The position numbers and the translations under genes were made by a program. From contig WRJP01000006.1 in assembly GCA_009778535.1 (NCBI GenBank), positions 1 through 24,037 on the forward strand: a DNA stretch of 24,037 nucleotides, read 5' to 3'. The stretch is from Propionibacteriaceae bacterium (GTDB lineage: Bacteria; Actinomycetota; Actinomycetes; Propionibacteriales; Propionibacteriaceae). How positions within the stretch are numbered: position 1 is the first letter of the stretch; each line of letters starts with the position of its first letter. Positions 13,576-20,355 of this stretch are shown here, one piece after another. Below the pieces are notes generated by a model that was not told the origin of the DNA, did no database searches, and saw only the letters and a program-made list of their open reading frames with translations.

Positions 13576-14808
13576 ATGGTGGCAAGCCAAGGCGAACGAG
13601 GCAGTTTGGGGAGGTCGGCGGCGACGCACAATTCTGTGCCGAGTCGGGCAATCGAAACTCCCAGGCGTCGTTCTGCACCACCAGCTAGCAAATCACAGCC
13701 AGAATCAGTTCCAGACGAGATTGATCTGGTCGCTCAAGCCAATGCCGACCGCCCGCTTCGGGTGGCAAGAACCATCAAGAGCCACGGGTCGTACAACCCG
13801 ACTCGTGTCAGTGGTGAGCGGCGAGTATCGCTGCCTACTGTGGTTGTTTCAAGTCTGTTGGTGGTGCTGATTCTCGGACTCGTGGGGGTGCAAGCATTCG
13901 TCGGATTACCCGGACTGGCACCTTGGTTCACTCCTGCGCCTGCGGTGGCTCCAGCTACCGGTGCAGTCAATGCGGTAAGCGAGTACCTGGAGGCACTGAA
14001 GGCTGGCGATGCAGCGGCGGCGTTGGCTATGTCGCGGCCAAAGGTGCGTGACATGTCATGTCTCACGAACGAGTTTTTGCAGGCGACGATAGCAAAAAAT
14101 CCGATCAGCCAAATCGGAAACGTCAAAACACTCGGTGAAGGATCAAACACGCAACAACTTGTCAGCGCCAGCTATCAAATCGGGGCTGAGAAGATCACGA
14201 ATTGGTTCAATGTTGACCTCATTGATGGTGTGTGGCTGCTGAGCGAAGTAACTTCCTCTATCGATCTGAGTTCGGTCAGTCCAGAATTGACTGGACTGAA
14301 ACTGAACGGGTTTGCTGTGAGCACTGACATCATCACCTTATTTCCTGGCATTTACGAGCTAACGATTGAGAACCAATGGATTGAAGTCGCCGAAGATCGA
14401 CTGATTGTGGAAGCTCCGCGTGCGGGACAGAGCTTCTTTTCAGCAGCGCTGCTGTTGACGAAAACTGGGAGCAGTGAAGTGTCAAAAGCCATTACAACCA
14501 AACTCGACACCTGTCTAAAAACCCAAGAATTAGCACCTACGGGCTGTGGTTTTGGGATACGCATCACTTCAGATAAACCAATCAAGAAATCTACTATCAG
14601 ATGGAAGATCACAGCAGGGGAAAATGAGGTAGCTAAGATCAAACCAGCATTGGCGTTGGGTTCGGTCATGCAGACCAGAAACTATGTGAACATCGAGTTC
14701 GCTTTTCGCGGCATCGACGAGAGCGAATGGCTGTGGGAAGGACAAAGTACGGTTCGGGTCGTCATGGCTGACCTGAGTCAAGAAGAAATAGCGGTAGTCT
14801 TTGCCTAA
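13576..14808 (+). CDS. Single-pass membrane protein with large extracytoplasmic domain, unknown function
   Basis: About 410 residues, family not recognised. A basic, Ser/Pro-rich cytoplasmic region (roughly residues 1-85, including PRRRSAPPASKSQP) precedes one strong helix (VVVSSLLVVLILGLVGVQAF). A short Pro/Ala linker follows, then AVNAVSEYLEALKAGDAAAALAMS, which resembles the first helix of NTF2/DUF4878-type lipoprotein-like domains. The rest is mixed alpha/beta with cysteines in DMSCLTN and TCLKTQELAPTGCGFG. GGAG at 13570-13573 lies 2 nt from the ATG at 13576 and 5 nt from a GTG at 13579, so either may be used. A TTG at 13564 is less likely. Thioredoxin follows 39 bp downstream on the same strand. 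A role in handling these cysteines is possible but unsupported. Confidence 0.83.
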   Translation: MVASQGERGSLGRSAATHNSVPSRAIETPRRRSAPPASKSQPESVPDEIDLVAQANADRPLRVARTIKSHGSYNPTRVSGERRVSLPTVVVSSLLVVLILGLVGVQAFVGLPGLAPWFTPAPAVAPATGAVNAVSEYLEALKAGDAAAALAMSRPKVRDMSCLTNEFLQATIAKNPISQIGNVKTLGEGSNTQQLVSASYQIGAEKITNWFNVDLIDGVWLLSEVTSSIDLSSVSPELTGLKLNGFAVSTDIITLFPGIYELTIENQWIEVAEDRLIVEAPRAGQSFFSAALLLTKTGSSEVSKAITTKLDTCLKTQELAPTGCGFGIRITSDKPIKKSTIRWKITAGENEVAKIKPALALGSVMQTRNYVNIEFAFRGIDESEWLWEGQSTVRVVMADLSQEEIAVVFA

Positions 14809-14847
14809 CACCTAGTGCGGGATGCTGTAAAAAGTGGGAGGAAAACA

Positions 14848-15174
14848 ATGACGACGCTTACGCCGGTAACTGATGCCACATTCGATGAGTTGGTGCTCAG
14901 CGCTGACAAGCCAGTCTTGGTCGATTTTTGGGCGGATTGGTGTTCTCCCTGCAAGCAGTTGGCTCCGATTTTGGAGGAGCTGGCCGCTGAGTATGGTGAT
15001 CGCGTCGATTTTTTCGCCCTGGACACTAACGAAAACATGCAAATCCCGAGCCGTCAGGGCGTACTTGGTTTGCCGACAGTTCAAATCTTCAAGAACGGTG
15101 AATTGGTGTCGTCGCTACAGGGCGGAAAGCCAAAATCGGCGTTGATGAAGGCATTGGATGACGCTCTTGCCTGA
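14848..15174 (+). CDS. trxA: Thioredoxin with a WCSPC active site
   Basis: 108 residues, the normal size of a single-domain thioredoxin. Key features are the buried-Asp strand VLVDFWADWC, the redox motif WCSPCK and the cis-proline loop GLPTVQIFKNGE. It reduces protein disulfides in the cytoplasm with electrons from thioredoxin reductase, which is not in this window. The Ser in place of the usual Gly (WCGPC) in the redox motif is uncommon and could shift the redox potential. The start ATG at 14848 has a strong GGGAGGA ribosome site 5-11 nt upstream, so a longer frame beginning near 14815 is rejected. It is followed by the aminotransferase and ligase genes. Confidence 0.94.
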   Translation: MTTLTPVTDATFDELVLSADKPVLVDFWADWCSPCKQLAPILEELAAEYGDRVDFFALDTNENMQIPSRQGVLGLPTVQIFKNGELVSSLQGGKPKSALMKALDDALA

Positions 15175-15240
15175 CCACAGGCGCAAAATACGAGTTGCGA
15201 CGTCGCTGTTCTTTCTCCCATTGAGTAGGCGAGTTTCAGC

Positions 15241-16590
15241 TTGAGTGTGAAAGTACGGCAAGCTATTCGGGTGGCAGATTCGCAACCTAGCAGACGAGAC
15301 ACCCGTCTCGACAAATATGTTGAGCAGTATGCGGCTCGCGCTAGTGGTTTTCAAGTCTCCGCAGTGCGGGCGCTTTTTGCGGTTGCAAATCGTCCGGAAG
15401 TCGTTTCACTGGCTGGCGGGATGCCCAATATTGCAGACTTGCCGCAATTTGAAATAGGGGCGACGATTTCCAAGCTCATCGCCGAACGCGGTGCTCAGGC
15501 GATGCAGTACGGCTCGGGTCAAGGTGAGATCTTCATCCGCGAGAAGATCGTCGAAGTGATGGCCGCTGAAGCTATTTGCGCGAACGCCGACGATGTAGTT
15601 ATCACCTGCGGTTCGCAGCAGGGTCTTGATTTGGTGAGTCGAATTTTTTGTGACCCAGGCGATGTCGTGCTCGCCGAGGCTCCCAGCTACGTTGGAGCGC
15701 TCAGCATTTTCGGAGCCAACCAGTGCGAGGTCGTTCATGTCGAAACAGACGAGTTGGGAATCGTTCCTGATGCGGTGAGGCAAGCAGTAACTACCTTGCG
15801 TGCAGCCGGACGGAAGGTGAAGTTCTGCTACACCATTCCAACCTTCCAAAACCCCACGGGGAGTTGCCAATCGGTGCAACGCCGTCAAGAGTTGATAGCG
15901 GTAGCCCAAGAAGTTGATTTGCTGGTGCTGGAGGACAACCCATACGGTTTACTCGGCTTTGACCGAGAACCATTGGTGGCACTACGGGCGATGGATAGCG
16001 AACGGGTCATCTATCTTGGTTCTTTCTCAAAGACGTTCGCTCCGGGTTTTCGAGTCGGCTGGGTATGCGCTCCCCACGCCGTACGGGAAAAGTTGGTGCT
16101 GCTGCAAGAAGCCGCGACTTTGTGCCCGCCGGTCTTTTCACAATTTGCAATCGCAGAGTATTTGGAGAACTTCGACTGGCGCGCCCAGATTCGTGCCTTT
16201 GCCGACATGTACCGCGAGCGTAGAGATGCGATGTTGCAGGCATTGGTAGAACACATGCCGCCGGGGACAACTTGGACACATCCGTCCGGTGGATTCTATG
16301 TGTGGCTCACGCTGCCGGATGGGTTGGACTCACAGGCCATGTTGCCGCGCGCTGTTTCAGCGCGGGTCGCCTATACCCCGGGCACTGCGTTTTATGCCGA
16401 CGAACGCGGCTGCGAAAATATCAGGCTATCGTTCTGCTATCCGACACCGGCTCGGATCATAGAAGGGGTCAAGCGTCTAGGCGAAGCCATCAGATCCGAG
16501 CAGGAAACGCATGCAATATTCCGAACCGAACGCACGGCGCGTCCGGGACGGCACGGCGCGGTCATCAATCCGGCTCCGGACATTAACTAG
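15241..16590 (+). CDS. PLP-dependent class I/II aminotransferase (2-aminoadipate/aromatic type)
   Basis: 449 residues, fold type I. The N-terminal SLAGGMPN motif is typical of the LysN/ARO8/MocR aminotransferase group. Other signatures are ITCGSQQGLDL (PLP phosphate region), YTIPTFQNPTG (substrate and PLP Asn), LEDNPYG (Asp binding the pyridine N), GSFSKTFAPGFRVGW (Schiff-base Lys) and the Arg in IRLSFCYPTP (carboxylate). There is no GntR helix-turn-helix, so it is an enzyme rather than a MocR regulator. Substrate cannot be told from sequence. The start is uncertain: TTG at 15241 or GTG at 15247, with no clear ribosome site. In many Actinobacteria a related gene sits between trxA and a Ddl-like ligase near parAB. 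Here the ligase follows after 25 bp. Confidence 0.92.
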   Translation: MSVKVRQAIRVADSQPSRRDTRLDKYVEQYAARASGFQVSAVRALFAVANRPEVVSLAGGMPNIADLPQFEIGATISKLIAERGAQAMQYGSGQGEIFIREKIVEVMAAEAICANADDVVITCGSQQGLDLVSRIFCDPGDVVLAEAPSYVGALSIFGANQCEVVHVETDELGIVPDAVRQAVTTLRAAGRKVKFCYTIPTFQNPTGSCQSVQRRQELIAVAQEVDLLVLEDNPYGLLGFDREPLVALRAMDSERVIYLGSFSKTFAPGFRVGWVCAPHAVREKLVLLQEAATLCPPVFSQFAIAEYLENFDWRAQIRAFADMYRERRDAMLQALVEHMPPGTTWTHPSGGFYVWLTLPDGLDSQAMLPRAVSARVAYTPGTAFYADERGCENIRLSFCYPTPARIIEGVKRLGEAIRSEQETHAIFRTERTARPGRHGAVINPAPDIN

Positions 16591-16604
16591 CTCTTAACAG
16601 CAAA

Positions 16605-16611
16605 TAGGAGG
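16605..16611 (+). promoter_or_regulatory. Strong Shine-Dalgarno of the ddl-like gene
   Basis: AGGAGGA lies 4 nt before the ATG at 16616, in the 25-bp gap after the aminotransferase stop. It supports this start and independent translation within the operon. Confidence 0.6.
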
Positions 16612-16615
16612 ATTC

Positions 16616-17575
16616 ATGGCGACCCAACATAATGGTCAAATCGTGGTATTGGCAGGCGGCTTATCCCATGAACGCGAAGTGTCGCTGCGAAGCGGGCGAC
16701 GGGTTGCACATGCCTTGCGAGCTCAGGGACGTGAAGTGATCGAAGCCGATGTAAATGCCGATTTAGTTACCTTGCTGCGCTCGATTGAGAACCCGGTCGC
16801 CTTCCCGCTGTTGCATGGCGGAGTTGGTGAAGACGGCGGGTTGGGGCAGGTTTTGGAGTTGCTCGGTGTGAAATACGTCGGGTCGAGTCCAGATTCAGCT
16901 AGACGTTCCTTCGACAAGTCAATCAGCGCGCCGCTGGTGGCTCAGGCAGGGGTTACAGTTCCCAAGCGTGCCGTGTTGCCCCAAGACCTGTTTCGGGAAC
17001 TTGGTGCCGAGCAGTTGATCGCCGCGCTCGGGGAGCAGATCGGCTATCCGATGATGATCAAACCGGTGCGCAGCGGGTCAGCCTTGGGTGCGAGCCGAGT
17101 CGATCAGCCCGAAGATGTGCCGTTTGCGATGGTCACAGCTTTTTCCTATGGCGATTTGGTGATTGTGGAGGAGTTCATCACTGGGCGCGAAGTTGCGGTG
17201 GCGGTCATCGAGCCTGACGGGAAAGCTATGGCCTTGCCCATCGTAGAAATCATTCCAACCTCGGGCAGCTATGACTACAACGCACGCTACACCGCAGGCA
17301 TGACACGCTTCGTTGCACCCGCTGAACTGGCTGATCATATCGCAGCCCGTTGTGCTCAAATCGCTTTGACAGCTCACCAAGTGCTAGGGCTGCGGCACAT
17401 TTCCCGGGCGGACATCATTATTGACACCGAAGGTGTTCCGGTTTTCATTGAAACCAACTCTGCCCCGGGCATGACCGAGACCTCGCTGGTACCACTGGCG
17501 GTCGAAGCTGCCGACTTGGACTTCGGCGAACTCTGTGCCCAACTGGTCGACAGCGCTGCAAACCCTGCCGCTTGA
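16616..17575 (+). CDS. ddl: D-alanine--D-alanine ligase family protein
   Basis: 319 residues with the ATP-grasp layout of Ddl. Motifs are VLAGGLSHEREVSLRSG (N-terminal substrate loop with the Glu), PLLHGGVGEDGGLGQVLELL (HGxxGEDG), YPMMIKPVRSGSALG (ATP-grasp Lys and Gly-rich loop, usually GSSxG), YDYNARYTAG (the YDYxxKY loop) and ADIIIDTEGVPVFIETNSAPGMTETSLVP (metal-binding Asp/Glu/Asn). Ddl joins two D-alanines for peptidoglycan. Actinobacteria often carry a second Ddl-like copy near parB, so the exact substrate is less certain than the fold. The YDYNARY Arg in place of Lys and GSALG in place of GSSVG are small deviations. No parB follows. The last 88 bp of the gene plus 22 bp beyond it are duplicated at 17939-18048. 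Confidence 0.88.
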   Translation: MATQHNGQIVVLAGGLSHEREVSLRSGRRVAHALRAQGREVIEADVNADLVTLLRSIENPVAFPLLHGGVGEDGGLGQVLELLGVKYVGSSPDSARRSFDKSISAPLVAQAGVTVPKRAVLPQDLFRELGAEQLIAALGEQIGYPMMIKPVRSGSALGASRVDQPEDVPFAMVTAFSYGDLVIVEEFITGREVAVAVIEPDGKAMALPIVEIIPTSGSYDYNARYTAGMTRFVAPAELADHIAARCAQIALTAHQVLGLRHISRADIIIDTEGVPVFIETNSAPGMTETSLVPLAVEAADLDFGELCAQLVDSAANPAA

Positions 17576-17597
17576 GTTACTCTCGCCTTCTGTTTCC
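17488..17597 (+). repeat. 110-bp direct repeat spanning the ddl 3' end, copy 1
   Basis: Starts GGTACCACTGGCGGTC and ends CTTCTGTTTCC. It is identical to 17939-18048 except C/T at 17539/17990, a third codon position. This copy belongs to the intact ddl gene. Confidence 0.93.
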
Positions 17598-17603
17598 TTC
17601 TCT

Positions 17604-17621
17604 CCCGACTTGGCTCATGTT
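17604..17621 (+). repeat. Left arm of an 18-bp inverted repeat
   Basis: CCCGACTTGGCTCATGTT. The reverse complement of 17923-17940 matches it at 17 of 18 positions. It lies 7 bp after copy 1 of the 110-bp repeat. Confidence 0.75.
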
Positions 17622-17703
17622 TTTCATTATTGGTTTCATTTATGATGTTGACAAGGGGTTTTTGCAGTTCTGGAAGTGAACTTTACACACTAATTGGAGT
17701 ACC

Positions 17704-17732
17704 TGGATCCTGCAACTGGCGTGCAGGATGAC
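17704..17732. repeat. 29-bp palindromic repeat P2, variant with compensated stem
   Basis: Arms ATCCTGCA and TGCAGGAT replace the ATCCCGCG and CGCGGGAT of the main form. Both changed positions are compensated on the other arm. Outer bases TGG and GAC are conserved. Confidence 0.7.
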
Positions 17733-17762
17733 AAATTGAGGATAGTCCTCTTTCTTGTCCGC

Positions 17763-17780
17763 GCCGCAGCATTCGGGTTA
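17763..17780 (-). repeat. Dispersed repeat P3, copy 3 (inverted)
   Basis: The minus strand reads TAACCCGAATGCTGCGGC, identical to 1443-1460. Upstream GGATCCA and downstream GCGGACAAG also match the extended repeat. Confidence 0.6.
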
Positions 17781-17851
17781 TGGATCCCTACAACTAAAAG
17801 CCTGCGCTGCGCGCAGTCGCAGTGCAGACAAATAGGTGGTGTCCCCTTTTA

Positions 17852-17880
17852 GTCATCCCGCGTGCAAATCGCGGGATCCA
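17852..17880. repeat. 29-bp palindromic repeat P2, copy 3
   Basis: GTCATCCCGCGTG, then CAAAT, then CGCGGGATCCA. One base differs from 10733-10761. Confidence 0.75.
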
Positions 17881-17922
17881 TTGAATTCAACAGTGAAGCA
17901 TCCTCAACAACACCTACGCACT

Positions 17923-17940
17923 AACTTGAGCCAAGTCGGG
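17923..17940 (-). repeat. Right arm of an 18-bp inverted repeat
   Basis: AACTTGAGCCAAGTCGGG, complementary to 17604-17621 with one mismatch. Its last two bases overlap the start of copy 2 of the 110-bp direct repeat. Confidence 0.75.
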
Positions 17941-18048
17941 TACCACTGGCGGTCGAAGCTGCCGACTTGGACTTCGGCGAACTCTGTGCTCAACTGGTCG
18001 ACAGCGCTGCAAACCCTGCCGCTTGAGTTACTCTCGCCTTCTGTTTCC
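17939..18048 (+). repeat. 110-bp direct repeat, copy 2
   Basis: 109 of 110 bases match 17488-17597, with an offset of 451 bp. It includes the ddl stop and 22 bp of its original downstream flank. It ends 40 bp before the stop of the convergent DUF2752 gene. Confidence 0.93.
17940..18026 (+). pseudogene. Duplicated 3' fragment of ddl
   Basis: The last 28 codons and stop of ddl (VPLAVEAADLDFGELCAQLV onward) recur here without the rest of the gene. The single difference from the intact copy is silent (GCC to GCT). No start codon or ribosome site serves it, so it is a non-coding remnant inside the 110-bp repeat 17939-18048. The near-identity suggests a recent duplication, or an assembly artefact if the junction is unsupported. 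Confidence 0.88.
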
Positions 18049-18087
18049 CGCTCTCGCTGGTTAAGCGTTGCCGAAGCCCCGAGGCTC

Positions 18088-18531
18088 CTACTCAACCGAC
18101 TCCGTCCGAAAAGCCGGAGCGATTTCACCATTTGGTGCCAGCCAAGGTGCCAAAGCCGGGATGTTTCGCAATACCCAGTAGAGCAGAATGACACCCAGAA
18201 CCGACCAGAGAATCCAAGCTGGTGCCAGCCGTTTTCGTTCGGCCTTCCCCAAAGAACGCAGCAGCCAAAAAACCCAAGCCCAGCAGAAGTAAGGAATGAC
18301 TAGCAGCAGCGCGGGGTTCAGCGACCACGCCAAACCAAAATCAAAACGTGTCAGCGCGTGCAGTGCGCGTAGACTGCCGCAACCTGGGCAGTAGATTCCA
18401 CCCAGCCCAAACGACGGGCAAGTCGGAAAATGCCCGGGTACGTTGGGATCAAATGTCGCAACGGCGGCAACCACACCAGCAGCGGTGACGAATACTGCTG
18501 CCGGCTTGAGATACGCAACTTGCTGCTTCAC
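18088..18531 (-). CDS. DUF2752 membrane protein
   Basis: 147 residues with a GTG start. The DUF2752 hallmark is visible: a Cys in HFPTCPSFGLGG, then IYCPGCGSLRALHAL (CPGCG followed by Arg). About three hydrophobic segments occur (residues 8-27, 68-92 and 103-122). The family is widespread and its function unknown. The CPGCG motif might bind metal or sit at the membrane surface. The gene starts 28 bp after a CD225-protein gene on the same strand. DUF2752 and CD225 genes commonly neighbour one another in Actinobacteria, so a joint membrane role is plausible. Confidence 0.87.
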   Translation of the reverse strand: MKQQVAYLKPAAVFVTAAGVVAAVATFDPNVPGHFPTCPSFGLGGIYCPGCGSLRALHALTRFDFGLAWSLNPALLLVIPYFCWAWVFWLLRSLGKAERKRLAPAWILWSVLGVILLYWVLRNIPALAPWLAPNGEIAPAFRTESVE

Positions 18532-18559
18532 ATCACAGCTGCCTGCGGCGCGTTAACGC

Positions 18560-19240
18560 TCATCGGTAGAACTGTGTCGTCCCCAAGATTCCTACTCCGA
18601 AGACAAGGATTAGATACAAAACAGCAACAACAGCGCCGCTAATAGCAGCAATCATGGCAAATCTCTTAGCCTTCTGCGAGGAATCTTGCGCGCCTGCGAA
18701 GTCTCCCACCGCCCACTTGGATTGAACCTGCGAGGAGAAAACTATCGAAGCAATCCCTAGAGGCATACAGCATAAAATGGTGGAGAGAATAGCCCAAACT
18801 AAATAGTTGTCCGGAGGCGGGCCTGCCTGGCCAGGGTAGCCGTATCCATAGCTAGGCGGGGCAGCGGCCGGAGTCTGATAGGTGTTGAAGTCAGGCTCCG
18901 GGTATCCAGTGGCATTCTGGACATACGGGGGGTGGTCGTATGGAGTTGGCAAATAACCTGGAGCTTGCGGCGGTTCGGAAATCGTGGGCTGGTATGGGGG
19001 AACTCCAGGTTGGGGATAGCCAACGCTAAGCGGTGCGTCATATTGAGGGGGGTTTGGAACCGAGTTCGGAGGTACGTTACTGCTAGGAGAATTGAACTGC
19101 CCCGAAATGTCAGGTGCTACTGGCGGCGCATAGTTTGGTGAGTAGAAATCGCCGGAATTGGCGACTGTGGGCACAGCGTCCGTCGAGACGGGCACAGTAG
19201 GATCTTGTTCCCCAAACGGCGGGTAATTCGGTGTTGTCAT
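18560..19240 (-). CDS. CD225/dispanin family protein with long Pro/Tyr-rich N-terminal tail
   Basis: 226 residues. The first ~135 are low-complexity, rich in Pro, Tyr, Asn and Ser. The CD225/dispanin (IFITM-like) domain follows: PPDNYLVWAILSTILCCMPLG (first membrane segment), IVFSSQVQSKWAVGDFAGAQDSS (conserved intracellular loop), KAKRFAMIAAISGAVVAVLYL (second segment). Animal members are antiviral fusion inhibitors. The function of bacterial members is unknown. The ATG at 19240 is chosen because GGAGAG lies upstream within the 20-bp gap after the paralogue's stop and because MTTP matches the paralogue's start. A longer frame from 19354 would overlap the paralogue. Confidence 0.9.
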   Translation of the reverse strand: MTTPNYPPFGEQDPTVPVSTDAVPTVANSGDFYSPNYAPPVAPDISGQFNSPSSNVPPNSVPNPPQYDAPLSVGYPQPGVPPYQPTISEPPQAPGYLPTPYDHPPYVQNATGYPEPDFNTYQTPAAAPPSYGYGYPGQAGPPPDNYLVWAILSTILCCMPLGIASIVFSSQVQSKWAVGDFAGAQDSSQKAKRFAMIAAISGAVVAVLYLILVFGVGILGTTQFYR

Positions 19241-19260
19241 TTTTTCTTTCTCTCCAACAG

Positions 19261-19758
19261 TCAGTAGGGCATATGGGTGACGATCCCAACAATTAAAATA
19301 ATATAGAACAGAATCCCTACCGCCCACATAATCCCAGCAACGATTGCCGACCACTTTGCGAAAGTTTTCGCTTTCTTCGAGGAATCAAGGGCACCAGCAG
19401 CATCTCCGAGCATCCATTTTGAATTTACCTGTGTAGAAAAGACGATAGCTGGAATTCCGAGCGGCAAGAAGCAAAAGATGGTGGTAAGAATAGCCCACAC
19501 CAGGTAGTTCTCCGGCGGTGGTCCGTATTGGTAGCCAGGGGCAGCAGGATACATCGTTTGTTGCGGATAGTTAGGTTGGGGATACCCAGACTGTTGATAG
19601 TTCGGATATGCGCTCGGCGGGTAATCTGGCTGCAACTGCTGATAGCTTTGCTGCGGTTCGTACGACGGCTGCGTTGGAGCAGGCTGAGCGTAGCCGGTGG
19701 ACTGGTAGTCATAACCGTATTGCTGATCAGGCTGCCACGGATTTCCAGGTGTTGTCAT
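19261..19758 (-). CDS. CD225/dispanin family protein, paralogue of the next gene
   Basis: 165 residues beginning MTTPGNPWQP. A Gln/Tyr/Pro-rich tail (about 80 residues) precedes the CD225 domain (PPENYLVWAILTTIFCFLPLG, IVFSTQVNSKWMLGDAAGALDSS, KKAKTFAKWSAIVAGIMWAVG). The domain is clearly homologous to that at 18560-19240, while the tails differ in length and composition, so this is a tandem duplication with tail divergence. A strong ribosome site (AAAGGGGG) precedes the ATG. The gene lies 36 bp downstream of pyrE on the same strand, so read-through from pyrE is possible. Confidence 0.9.
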   Translation of the reverse strand: MTTPGNPWQPDQQYGYDYQSTGYAQPAPTQPSYEPQQSYQQLQPDYPPSAYPNYQQSGYPQPNYPQQTMYPAAPGYQYGPPPENYLVWAILTTIFCFLPLGIPAIVFSTQVNSKWMLGDAAGALDSSKKAKTFAKWSAIVAGIMWAVGILFYIILIVGIVTHMPY

Positions 19759-19794
19759 TGCGTGCCCCCTTTTGCGGTACTACGAGTCTAGTAG

Positions 19795-20337
19795 TCAGTT
19801 CAATCCAAGCTCAGCTAGCCCAAAACAGTATCGGTAGCTGATGCCTTCGGCTTCAATACGCTGCCTCGCACCAGTATCGCGATCTACGATCACTGCAACG
19901 GCCACAACCTGCGCCCCAGCTTCACGTACAGCGGTAACTGCGGTCATAGCGGATTCGCCAGTGGTTGAAGTGTCTTCGACGACTAGCACTTTCTTGGCAG
20001 CGATGTCAGGTCCTTCAATGCGACGCTGTAAACCGTGGGTTTTGGCTTCTTTGCGCACCACGAAAGCATCCAAACGATTCCCAGCTTTTGCCGCGTCATG
20101 CAACATGGCGGTGGCCACCGGATCGGCACCCAAAGTCAACCCGCCTACTGCGGAATACTCCAGATCAGCAGTCAGCTCCCGCATTGCCTTCCCAACCAAC
20201 CCGGCACCGACTCCATCAAGAGTTACCCGACGCAAATCGACATAGTAATCGGCTTCGCGCCCAGAGGACAGCGTCACTTTCTGGTGTATCACCGCCAACT
20301 CTTTTATCAGCGCAATCAGTTCTTCGTTATTTGTCAT
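19795..20337 (-). CDS. pyrE: Orotate phosphoribosyltransferase
   Basis: 180 residues, normal for PyrE. It joins orotate to PRPP to give OMP in pyrimidine synthesis. Visible are the N-terminal VTLSSGREADYYVDLRRVTLD (orotate-binding region), GGLTLGADPVATAM, the flexible-loop VRKEAKTHGLQRRIEG (catalytic Lys) and the PRPP-binding VLVVEDTSTTGESAMTAV. The ATG at 20337 precedes the conserved start. The longer upstream frame lacks family similarity and would overlap the divergent gene. No Shine-Dalgarno is seen, but TATCGT lies 6 nt before the ATG, suggesting leaderless expression. Only 18 bp separate it from the divergent start at 20356. Confidence 0.95.
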   Translation of the reverse strand: MTNNEELIALIKELAVIHQKVTLSSGREADYYVDLRRVTLDGVGAGLVGKAMRELTADLEYSAVGGLTLGADPVATAMLHDAAKAGNRLDAFVVRKEAKTHGLQRRIEGPDIAAKKVLVVEDTSTTGESAMTAVTAVREAGAQVVAVAVIVDRDTGARQRIEAEGISYRYCFGLAELGLN

Positions 20338-20343
20338 GATGTA

Positions 20344-20349
20344 ACGATA
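20344..20349 (-). promoter_or_regulatory. Candidate leaderless promoter -10 box of pyrE
   Basis: Minus-strand TATCGT, then TACATC, then the ATG at 20337, fitting TANNNT-N6-ATG. It lies in the 18-bp gap to the divergent gene, so any -35 contact would fall inside that gene's first codons. Confidence 0.4.
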
Positions 20350-20355
20350 GCTCCG

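Larger units (their letters stand above)
17598..17938. other. Gene-free spacer between the two ddl 3'-end copies
   Basis: No supported gene. An imperfect inverted repeat (17604-17621 and 17923-17940; 17 of 18 bases match, 13 perfect at the outer ends) frames a 337-bp segment. Inside are two P2 palindromes (17704-17732 and 17852-17880), an inverted P3 repeat (17763-17780), a GC-rich CCTGCGCTGCGCGCAG stretch and an AT-rich left part with a lone TTGACA at 17649. It could be a small non-autonomous element (MITE-like) or the product of rearrangement between repeats. Confidence 0.55.

Noticed and set aside
14815..14847. Longer thioredoxin start giving 11 extra residues
   Set aside because: The GGGAGGA ribosome site lies between it and the ATG at 14848, and thioredoxins begin at about that point.
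17649..17690. TTGACA at 17649 as a promoter within the 337-bp segment
   Set aside because: No acceptable -10 hexamer 16-18 nt downstream, and no gene follows on that strand.
18088..18303. Plus-strand open frame 17836-18303 spanning repeats and DUF2752
   Set aside because: It crosses P2, the inverted repeat and the duplicated ddl tail in a different frame from ddl, then runs antisense to DUF2752.
20035..20355. 107-codon N-terminal extension of the spermidine-synthase-like gene across pyrE
   Set aside because: It is antisense to well-conserved pyrE and lacks similarity to the family. A start at 20356 or 20392 fits the usual length.
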